Below, one piece after another: positions 35,652 to 42,680 of a stretch of 64,000 bases of DNA. Below the pieces are notes generated by a model. The model was given only the letters and a program-made list of their open reading frames with translations. It did no database searches and was not told the origin of the DNA. Source of the DNA: Candidatus Laterigemmans baculatus (GTDB lineage Bacteria; Planctomycetota; Planctomycetia; Pirellulales; Pirellulaceae). Both the position numbers and the translations under genes were made by a program. Positions within the stretch are counted from its first letter, which is position 1; every line of letters starts with the position of its first letter. The stretch is from positions 23,877 to 87,876 of the forward strand of contig NZ_WRPR01000033.1 of the NCBI RefSeq assembly GCF_010367455.1, read 5' to 3'.

Positions 35652-36569
35652 GTGGACCTGTTAACGATCCTGCTGCAGCTCGACCCCGATCGCCATGCCA
35701 GCACCTTCGACGCGATCGCGGCGAAGGATGCGGGGGTCGAGACGTTGCTGCAGTATTCGCAGGTTTCTGTCGACCAGGTCACGCCGCTGGTTCACGGGGC
35801 GATGTTCACCCGCGGCGGCGATGCGTTGCGGCGGACGGCGATTTTTATCGGCGGCAGCGACGTGGCCGCGGCTGAGTCGCTGCTCGAGCAAGTTCGGGAG
35901 ACGTTTTTCGGTCCGGTCCGCGTCTCGGTGATGTTCGACGCGAACGGATGCAACACGACCGCCGCGGCAGCCGTCCTCTCGGCGAAGCGGCACCTCACCC
36001 TTTCCTCTTCGACGGCCGTCGTGCTCGGAGGTACTGGGCCTGTCGGCTTGCGCGTCGCACGGCTGCTCGCCCGTGCGGGCTGCCACGTGCGACTGGCTTC
36101 GCGGCGGGAGGATCGAGCGGCCGAGGCGGTGGCCTTGATCCGTAGCCAAATCGCCAGCCGAGCCAATTCTGCGGCCGCGGCAGAAGAGCCCGCTTCCGAA
36201 AGCCTTCAGCCCCTGCTCCGCCCGGTGGCAACGCCTGACGCCGCCGCGACCGCGGAAGCCATCGCCGGCTGCGACCTGGTCTTCGCCTGCGGGGCCGCCG
36301 GTGTGGAACTGGTCGACCGCGAGACGCTTCAAGCGGCTGAGCGGTGGCGAGTCGCGGTCGATCTGAACGCGGTTCCTCCGGGCGGCATCGGCGGGATCAA
36401 AGCGACCGATCGCGGCAGCGAGAGCGACGGCCGGTTCTGCTACGGAGCGATCGGCGTCGGTGGACTGAAGATGAAGATCCACCGCGCCGCCGTCCAGAGG
36501 CTGTTCGATCGCAACGACCAAATCTTCGACGCCGAAGAAATCCTGGCGATCGGGGAAACGATCGTCTAG
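35652..36569 (+). CDS. mtdB: Methylene-tetrahydromethanopterin dehydrogenase
   Basis: 305 residues from GTG at 35652, which has GGAG nine bases upstream; the ATG at 35616 lies in a palindromic repeat. Oxidises methylene-H4MPT to methenyl-H4MPT with NAD(P)+, the step after Fae. N-terminal ILLQLDPDRHASTFDAIAAKDAGVE and VHGAMFTRGG match the MtdA/MtdB catalytic domain, and VVLGGTGPVGLRVA is the Rossmann loop. MtdB rather than MtdA is preferred because of linkage to fae. Its TAG stop overlaps the stop of the convergent sigma-factor gene in the tetranucleotide CTAG. Confidence 0.9.
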   Translation: MDLLTILLQLDPDRHASTFDAIAAKDAGVETLLQYSQVSVDQVTPLVHGAMFTRGGDALRRTAIFIGGSDVAAAESLLEQVRETFFGPVRVSVMFDANGCNTTAAAAVLSAKRHLTLSSSTAVVLGGTGPVGLRVARLLARAGCHVRLASRREDRAAEAVALIRSQIASRANSAAAAEEPASESLQPLLRPVATPDAAATAEAIAGCDLVFACGAAGVELVDRETLQAAERWRVAVDLNAVPPGGIGGIKATDRGSESDGRFCYGAIGVGGLKMKIHRAAVQRLFDRNDQIFDAEEILAIGETIV

Positions 36570-37477
36570 CGGAAGTCTCGCTCGCGAGGGTCGGTCAGCC
36601 CGTCGGCCAGCCGCCGCAGCGCTTCGGTCTCGATCTGGCGGACCCGTTCACGGGTCAGCCCGAGTTCGGCACCGATCTCCTTGAGCGTGTGCGGCTCGGC
36701 TCCGTCGAGTCCAAACCGCATTCGCAGAACGGTCGCTTCCCGCTCATCGAGTCCGCCGAGTAGCTCCATCGCGTGGCGAAGGATGTCGTGGTCGAGCAGC
36801 GCCTCGTCGGGGCTCTTAAGCCGCTCGTCCATCACCATCTCGCCGAGCGACCAACCTGCTTCGGTCTGGTCGCTCTGGGGCGTGCCGTTGCTGATCCGGA
36901 TCGCCTTTTTGATGATCGGCAGCTTCTTTTTCGGCAGCCCGAGCACCCTCGCGATTTCCTCATGCGTCGGCGTCCGCCCCAGCTCCTCGACCAAGCGCGC
37001 CGATGCTCGCCGCCACTTGCTGAGCAGCTCGACCATGTAGGCGGGGATGCGGATCGTTTTGGCGCTGTTGATCAACGCCCGCTTGATCGATTGCTTGATC
37101 CAGTAGCTGGCGTAGGTGCTGAAGCGAGTCCCCACGCCGGGGTCAAAACCTTCGACCGCGCGGAGCAGGCCGAGGTTCCCCTCTTCGATCAGATCCTGCA
37201 GTCCGAGACCCTTGCCGGTGTAGCCACGGGCAATGTTGACGACCAGCCGCAGGTTTGCCCGGACCATGCGGTCGCGTGCCCGCACATCCCCTTCGGCGAT
37301 GGCCGCGGCCAAGTCCTGTTCTTCCTGGGCCGATAACAGAGGCGTTTCATTGATCTCGCGGAGATACGTCTCCAGCGGGGACTGCGGTGCAGCGCCGGAC
37401 CGGGGGCGACGCAGCGAGACGCGCGCTTCCTGCAACTCGGCGACGGCGGAATTCAGTTCTTCAATTGATTCCGACAT
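36566..37477 (-). CDS. Sigma-70 family RNA polymerase sigma factor (primary-like)
   Basis: 303 residues from ATG at 37477. Region 1.2 SPLETYLREINETPLLSAQEE, region 2 with NLRLVVNIARGYTGKGLGLQDLIEEGNLG and the -10 recognition helix FSTYASYWIKQSIKRAL, region 3, and region 4 with the helix-turn-helix LTRERVRQIETEALRRL are all present. There is no region 1.1 or long non-conserved region, so it resembles group 2 or compact primary sigma factors. Upstream in-frame ATGs at 37522 and 37594 give unlike-family extensions. It ends in the same CTAG as mtdB. Confidence 0.92.
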   Translation of the reverse strand: MSESIEELNSAVAELQEARVSLRRPRSGAAPQSPLETYLREINETPLLSAQEEQDLAAAIAEGDVRARDRMVRANLRLVVNIARGYTGKGLGLQDLIEEGNLGLLRAVEGFDPGVGTRFSTYASYWIKQSIKRALINSAKTIRIPAYMVELLSKWRRASARLVEELGRTPTHEEIARVLGLPKKKLPIIKKAIRISNGTPQSDQTEAGWSLGEMVMDERLKSPDEALLDHDILRHAMELLGGLDEREATVLRMRFGLDGAEPHTLKEIGAELGLTRERVRQIETEALRRLADGLTDPRERDFR

Positions 37478-38005
37478 AGCGGGGGAGCCTTCGTGATCGT
37501 TGTGGAGGAGGGGGCTGGACATCCACGTCTGGGCGTCGCGCATCGGAAGAACCGGGGGCCGCGTGGGTCCAATGGCAGCCGGTCGAACCGACATCTAAAG
37601 AAGCGAATCGGCCGAGCGGGACCACGATCTGGAAGACTTCGCAAAGAGGGCGAAGTAGGAGGAATGTGCCGGTTGCGTTGGTGATGCCGGAGGTAACGCC
37701 GAGCGGTCACGCCGTGAGTGCCAGTCTGCGCATTTCATCAGCCGCCGGGCGCTAGCCCCCGGTTTCCGGAAATCGCCTGACTCTACCGGAGTCTATTTGC
37801 TTGAGCTTCTGTTGATCCCCCCTTCCATCCGCGTTCTCCGTGCTATCCGCGGTCCGTCCCTTTTCCGTGCGTTTCCGTGTCCTTCCGTGGCCAGATCACC
37901 CCCTAGATTCCGTGAGAGTCTGGGAATCACCCGAGAACCGGACGCTAGCGCGTGGCGGCTGATTGCACGCTCGTTCCTCGCGACGGGAATCGCTTCATAA
38001 CCGCG
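37478..38005. other. Long intergenic region with split GCTAGC repeat
   Basis: No gene is supported here. A family A arm lies at 37736-37765 and its partner at 37936-37964, separated by about 170 bases that include a T/C-rich run of TCCGTG and CCGCG motifs (about 37815-37895), a type of sequence also common between planctomycete genes. The sigma-factor promoter should be at the left end but was not recognised. Confidence 0.7.
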
Positions 38006-38045
38006 CATTAAAAAACCGCGTTCGAGCCGATGCTCGAACGCGGTT
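38006..38045 (-). terminator. Rho-independent terminator of rpsA
   Basis: A 14-bp perfect stem (38014-38027 with 38032-38045) and a 4-base loop is followed on the minus strand by six T residues. It lies 24 bases after the rpsA stop. The opposite strand lacks a T run, so it acts leftwards only. Confidence 0.9.
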
Positions 38046-38069
38046 GCGGGTTCACGTTGCGGGTTGCGA

Positions 38070-39848
38070 TCAGTCGTTGGTCGGGATCAACGGCCCTTCG
38101 CTGCCGCCGAGACCCCCCTTGAGTTCCTGATCGCTCGACTGCCGTTGGCGTTCTTCCTCGGCGGCCGCTTCCTCTTGCTCTTCAGCCCATTCGACGCGTT
38201 TCCGCGACAGGCCGATCTTCCGCTCGTCGGTGTCGACCCGCAGGATCTTGACCTCGATGTCGTCGCCCACTTTGACGATCTCTTCGGGGTCTTCGACTTT
38301 GTGATCAGCCAGTTCCGAGATGTGGAGCAAGCCTTCCAAGCCGTCCTCGAGGCCGACGAAGACACCGAAGTTGGTGATCTTGGTGACCTTGCCGTTGACC
38401 ACTTGGCCGGGCTGATACTTCTGCGGAATGTCCGAATCCCAGGGATCGTTGTCGAGCTGCTTGAGCCCCAGAGCGATCCGCCGCCGGGACTGATCGACGC
38501 TCAGCACGCGGCACTCGATCTCTTGACCCTTCTCGAGCATCTCGCTCGGGTGGCTGATCTTGCGCGTCCACGACATGTCGCTGACGTGCAGCAAGCCGTC
38601 GATGCCTTCCTCGAGTTCGACGAACGCACCGTAGTTGGTGAGGTTGCGAACCTTGCCTTTGACGTCGGTCCCTTCGGGGTACTTTTCGACGACCTGGTCC
38701 CAGGGATTCTTTTGGGTCTGCTTCATGCCCAGGCTGAGCTGCTGGCCTTCGGGATCGACCGCCAAGATCTTGACTTCGATCATGTCGCCGATGTTGACCA
38801 GTTCGCTCGGGTGATTGACCCGCTTGGTCCAGCTCATTTCGCTGATGTGCACCAAGCCTTCGATGCCCGCTTCGAGTTTGACGAAGGCTCCGTAGCTCAT
38901 CACGTTGACGACTTCGCCCATGTGGGTCGAGCCGACCGGGTACTTGGTCTCGACGTTTTCCCACGGGTTGCGGTCTTTCTGCTTCAGTCCGAGCGCGATC
39001 TTTTGCTTTTCGCGGTCGATGTGCAGGACCTTGACCTCGATTTCCTGGTCGATGGCGACCATTTCCGAGGGGTGGCCGATCCGTTCCCAGGCCATGTCGG
39101 TGATGTGCAGCAAGCCGTCGATGCCGCCGAGATCGACGAACGCCCCGAAGTCGGCGATGTTCTTGACGATCCCCTTGCGGATCTGACTGACTTCCAGCTC
39201 CTGCATCAGGTACTTGCGGTCTTCTTCGCGCTGGCGTTCGATCAGCGAACGGCGGCTGATGACGATGTTGCGGCGGGTGTCGTCGATCTTGAGGACTTCG
39301 GCCTGGATGACGCGGCCGATGAAATCGCCGATGTCGCCCGGGCGGCGAATATCGACCTGGCTGCCGGGCAGGAAGACGCTGACGCCGATGTCGACCAGCA
39401 ATCCGCCCTTGATCTTGCGGACGACCGTGCCGGTGACCACTTGGCCCTCGGCGACCGACTCCATCATCGCTTCCCACTGGATGATCTTTTCCGCTTTGCG
39501 CTTGCTCAGCGAGATCATGCCGTAGGGATCGTCGGCCGCTCCGAGCTCGTCCTCCATCTCCTCGATCAGGACTTTGACGATGTCGCCGAGCTTCGGCGGC
39601 TCTTCATCGCTGCCCCATTCGTCGAGGCTGACCGTCCCCTCGCTCTTGAAGCCAACGTCCACCAGGGCCCATTCGTCGTTGAGTTCGACGATTCGGCCAT
39701 CGACGATTTTGCCCGAGTCGTAATCCTGCTGCTCCTGTTCCAGAGCATCGAGCAGCAGTTCCTCGCTCTCTTCGGCTGGCACCAGCAGGGCCAGCTCCTG
39801 TTCGAGGGAAGGATCTTCGAGAGAGCGAATCAGATTGCGGTTGACCAT
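38070..39848 (-). CDS. rpsA: 30S ribosomal protein S1
   Basis: 592 residues with six S1 RNA-binding domains in tandem, beginning near residues 45, 130, 215, 300, 385 and 475. Domains 3-6 show the typical YGAFVxLxxGIxGLxHxSxM signature. It binds mRNA at the small subunit to aid initiation. The N-terminal segment is acidic and the C-terminal tail is Glu/Gln-rich. A strong terminator follows. It is divergent from rpiB over 385 bases. In a genome with few obvious Shine-Dalgarno sites, S1 may be especially important (inference). Confidence 0.96.
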   Translation of the reverse strand: MVNRNLIRSLEDPSLEQELALLVPAEESEELLLDALEQEQQDYDSGKIVDGRIVELNDEWALVDVGFKSEGTVSLDEWGSDEEPPKLGDIVKVLIEEMEDELGAADDPYGMISLSKRKAEKIIQWEAMMESVAEGQVVTGTVVRKIKGGLLVDIGVSVFLPGSQVDIRRPGDIGDFIGRVIQAEVLKIDDTRRNIVISRRSLIERQREEDRKYLMQELEVSQIRKGIVKNIADFGAFVDLGGIDGLLHITDMAWERIGHPSEMVAIDQEIEVKVLHIDREKQKIALGLKQKDRNPWENVETKYPVGSTHMGEVVNVMSYGAFVKLEAGIEGLVHISEMSWTKRVNHPSELVNIGDMIEVKILAVDPEGQQLSLGMKQTQKNPWDQVVEKYPEGTDVKGKVRNLTNYGAFVELEEGIDGLLHVSDMSWTRKISHPSEMLEKGQEIECRVLSVDQSRRRIALGLKQLDNDPWDSDIPQKYQPGQVVNGKVTKITNFGVFVGLEDGLEGLLHISELADHKVEDPEEIVKVGDDIEVKILRVDTDERKIGLSRKRVEWAEEQEEAAAEEERQRQSSDQELKGGLGGSEGPLIPTND

Positions 39849-40233
39849 AAGAACTCAGTCGCGGGACGGGAGGAGCACGCACGCCGACGGACCGTTTACG
39901 TCGTCAGGCGGACCGGTTACAAAACCCGGAGTCCCGCAGGGGTTGGAGGAGCACGAACATTGGCGTTACGACTCCGAGGCAAACCGTTTACCTCGGGCGG
40001 CCGATCGCGAACTCACCCGCAGCGGATGAATCGCGAGGCAAACAGAAAAAGTATCAGAGCAGCGCCGCTGCCACAACGGCCATCCGCTCACAATCCAAGC
40101 GCCGATTTGCCCTGATTTTCCGTGCCTTGGCTCGCTTCGACATTGTACCGCTCCGGAAACCGCGGCCGGCCCCCAAGCCGTCGCGGCGACGGTTCCCCCG
40201 CCCCCCCTCTCCACGCATTTTGACGACTTTTCC
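39849..40233. other. Divergent rpsA / rpiB promoter region
   Basis: No gene is seen in these 385 bases. It should hold the rpsA promoter, probably with a long leader, and the rpiB promoter. No unambiguous -35/-10 pair or S1-autoregulatory structure was recognised. Confidence 0.5.
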
Positions 40234-40722
40234 ATGAGCTCCTCGGCATCGCTTCCTCTGCGTCTGGCCATCGGTGGCGATCACGCTGGCTTTCCGCTCA
40301 AGCACGAACTGGTCGGCTGGTTGGGGGGCCAGGTGACCGAGCTGATCGATTGCGGAGCGACCGACGCGACGAGCAGCGACTATCCCGATTTTGCCCTCGC
40401 CGTCGGCAAAGCGGTCCTCGAGGGACGTGCCGATCGCGGCATCCTGGTCTGTGGCAGCGGCGTCGGCGTCAGCGTCGCGGCGAACAAAATTCCCGGGATC
40501 CGCGCCTCGCTCTGCCACGATACCTATTCGGCGCGGCAGGGAGTCGAGCACGACGACATGAACGTGCTCTGTATCGGCGCCCGCGTCATCGGCCCAGAAT
40601 TGGCAATGGAAGTGATTCGCGCTTTCCTCGCCGCCCGCTACGAACCGCAGCCCCGCCACGCCCGCCGCGTCGAAAAGATCCTCCAGATCGAACGCGACGC
40701 CCTCGCCGGAAAGTTTGGATAG
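40234..40722 (+). CDS. rpiB: Ribose-5-phosphate isomerase B
   Basis: 162 residues. Interconverts ribose 5-phosphate and ribulose 5-phosphate in the pentose phosphate pathway; cytosolic. GGDHAGFPLKHEL at the N-terminus, the catalytic cysteine in CGSGVGVSVAANKIPGIRA, and HDDMNVLCIGARVIG are all as in the RpiB/LacAB family. LacA/B-type specificity is not excluded but isolation from lac genes favours RpiB. Confidence 0.95.
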   Translation: MSSSASLPLRLAIGGDHAGFPLKHELVGWLGGQVTELIDCGATDATSSDYPDFALAVGKAVLEGRADRGILVCGSGVGVSVAANKIPGIRASLCHDTYSARQGVEHDDMNVLCIGARVIGPELAMEVIRAFLAARYEPQPRHARRVEKILQIERDALAGKFG

Positions 40723-40925
40723 TCGCCTTTCGCTCCGCGAAAGTTGCGTCGATGCAAAGTGCATTGGTTAGCCGGGCTGTCCTGTTTCCGTTGAGCCGTA
40801 GGCGCTAGCCTCGGGCCCAATCCGTTACGGGCTGCCGGAAACTTTTGCGTTGCAGCTGTGTCCATTCCCAAGTGCGGACCCTTCAGCAGCGCGACGGAAC
40901 CCGCGGCTAGCGCCGTCGGCTCAAA
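40722..40925. repeat. Family C half-site plus family B inverted pair
   Basis: A family C arm (GTCGCCTTTCGCTCCGCGAA) begins at the rpiB stop, followed by a GCTAGC copy at about 40792-40817 and a reverse copy at about 40896-40925. They fill the gap between the convergent rpiB and glycerate kinase genes. Confidence 0.9.
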
Positions 40926-40944
40926 TGCGTAAAAAACCGGACCG

Positions 40945-42348
40945 CTAGCGCCTCGCGTCTCGCCGCACCACGACCACCCGCAGGTCGCAGACGTTGGTCC
41001 CGGTCGGGCCGGTCTTGAGCAGCCCCCCGGCTCGCTCAAAAAAATGGTAGGCGTCATTGCGGCGGAGATAGTCGGCGACATCCAGCCCGAGCTCCACGGC
41101 TCGTTGCCAGACGGCCGCATCGACATACGCGCCGGCCGCGTCGGTCGGTCCATCCTCCCCGTCGGTTCCACCGGAGAGGATCACAATCCGCTCCCGATCG
41201 GCAGTGGTGAGCGATTCGCCTTCCTCCATCAGCCGCTCGAGTGCCGCCAGGACGAGCTGTTGGTTGCGGCCTCCGCGGCCTCGCTCGGCCGCCGCAACGA
41301 GCTGCACGACTGGTTCGCCGCCAGTGATCAAGCAGTCGGGCGTTCCGCTCGCGGCGGGAGCGTCGCGAAGCATCGACAATGCCATCTCGGCGAGATGGCG
41401 GCCCACCTCCTCCGCCGCCCCTTCGCTCCGGCGAGCCGACGTCATCGCGTGCGAATAGCCCCGCCGCTCCGCTTCGATCCCCGCTCCGTCCACGGCCACC
41501 GCGTTGTTGCCGATGATCGCCACCTGCCGCTCGGGCAACGACACCGAGCGGCTCGCCGCCGAGTGCTGCACTGGACTTCTGTTCTCGAGGACGCGGTAGA
41601 CCGACTCGGGCAACTCGCGGTGCCGGTCGAAGCGGGCAAGCACCGCCAGGGCGTCGGCGGTGGTGCTCGAATCATCCACCGTCGGCCCCGAAGCGATCAG
41701 GTCGAGCGGATCGCCGAGCACGTCGGAGATGACCAGCGTCACCAGATGCCCAGCCCGGCAGGCCGCGGCCAGTTTGCCTCCCTTGATCGCGCTCAGATGC
41801 TTGCGGACGACGTTCAGGGCTTCGATGTCCGCTCCAGCGCCGCTCAGAAAGCGGGTGACTTGCCGCTTGTCCTCCAGCGTGATCCCATCGATTGGCAGTG
41901 GCAACAGGGCCGACCCGCCGCCGCTGAACAGGGCGACGCAGAGGTCGTTGGCCTCGGCGCTGCCGACCAGTTCGAGAATCTTGCGGCTCCCCTCGACCGC
42001 CCGCGGCGTCGGCTCGTTGAGCCCGGCGGGGCGAACTGGATCGAGATGAATCCAGCGGAGAGGCCGCTCGGTCCCCTCGGGAACGTTCACCCAGCCCTCG
42101 AGCCGCAGTTGCTTCGCCAGTCCCTCACCCACTGCCGCTTCGAATCCGGCGGCCATCGCCCCGCTGGCCTTGCCGGCACCGACGACGATCAAGCGGCCGA
42201 GGTCAGCGATGGGGAACGGATGCTCCGCGATCCACAGCACCTCCCCCGCGGGCGTCTGCTCCACCCGCACCTGCTCGCCGACCAAACGCTCGGCATCGAC
42301 CGCCGCAACGCCCTCCCGCCAGATCGCTAGTGCATCGTCGGTCAGCAT
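40945..42348 (-). CDS. Glycerate 2-kinase (MOFRL family)
   Basis: 467 residues. Phosphorylates glycerate, feeding the serine/hydroxypyruvate or sugar-acid pathways into glycolysis. LIVVGAGKASGAMA and SGGGSALLPLP lie in the N-terminal DUF4147-type domain; the MOFRL motif region follows with VILSGGTDGEDGPTDAAGAYVD. Length and motifs match GckA/TtuD-type kinases. Which carbon is phosphorylated (2 rather than 3) is inferred from the family. The start at 42348 lies next to a microsatellite-rich gap. Confidence 0.9.
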   Translation of the reverse strand: MLTDDALAIWREGVAAVDAERLVGEQVRVEQTPAGEVLWIAEHPFPIADLGRLIVVGAGKASGAMAAGFEAAVGEGLAKQLRLEGWVNVPEGTERPLRWIHLDPVRPAGLNEPTPRAVEGSRKILELVGSAEANDLCVALFSGGGSALLPLPIDGITLEDKRQVTRFLSGAGADIEALNVVRKHLSAIKGGKLAAACRAGHLVTLVISDVLGDPLDLIASGPTVDDSSTTADALAVLARFDRHRELPESVYRVLENRSPVQHSAASRSVSLPERQVAIIGNNAVAVDGAGIEAERRGYSHAMTSARRSEGAAEEVGRHLAEMALSMLRDAPAASGTPDCLITGGEPVVQLVAAAERGRGGRNQQLVLAALERLMEEGESLTTADRERIVILSGGTDGEDGPTDAAGAYVDAAVWQRAVELGLDVADYLRRNDAYHFFERAGGLLKTGPTGTNVCDLRVVVVRRDARR

Positions 42349-42349
42349 G

Positions 42350-42680
42350 GTTGCAGGTTGCAGGTTGCAGGTTTCAGGTGGCAGGTGGCAGGTGGCAGGG
42401 ATTCGTACTCGTACTCGTACTCAGCGAAGCGGTACTCGTACTCGAATCCTAGAGCGAGCGTTCTGCAATATGCCGGACCGGTTTCGAGTACGAGTACGAG
42501 TTGAAAACCATATGATTCTCCCTTCTCCCGGCTCCCGGCTCCCGACTCCCGGCTCCCGGCTCCCGGCTCCCGGCTCCCGGCTCCCGGCTCCCGGCTCCCG
42601 GCTCCCGGCTCCCGGCTCCCGGCTCCCGACTCCCGGCTCCCGGCTACCGGCTACCTCCCGGCTCCCGGCTACCTCCCGGC
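42350..42680. repeat. Microsatellite cluster: CAGGTTG, TACTCG and CCCGGCT arrays
   Basis: Three kinds of short tandem repeats fill this gap. CAGGTTG/CAGGTGG units run from 42350 to 42399. A TACTCG array gives an inverted repeat (42432-42446 with 42483-42497). A heptamer CCCGGCT with sparse CCCGACT variants repeats about 18 times from about 42525 to 42650 and decays towards 42680. The end of the array overlaps the last codons and stop of the gene at 42669-45494. Nothing suggests a CRISPR array. Confidence 0.9.

Noticed and set aside
42525..42650. Possible CRISPR array
   Set aside because: Seven-base units without spacers are a microsatellite; no cas genes are nearby.
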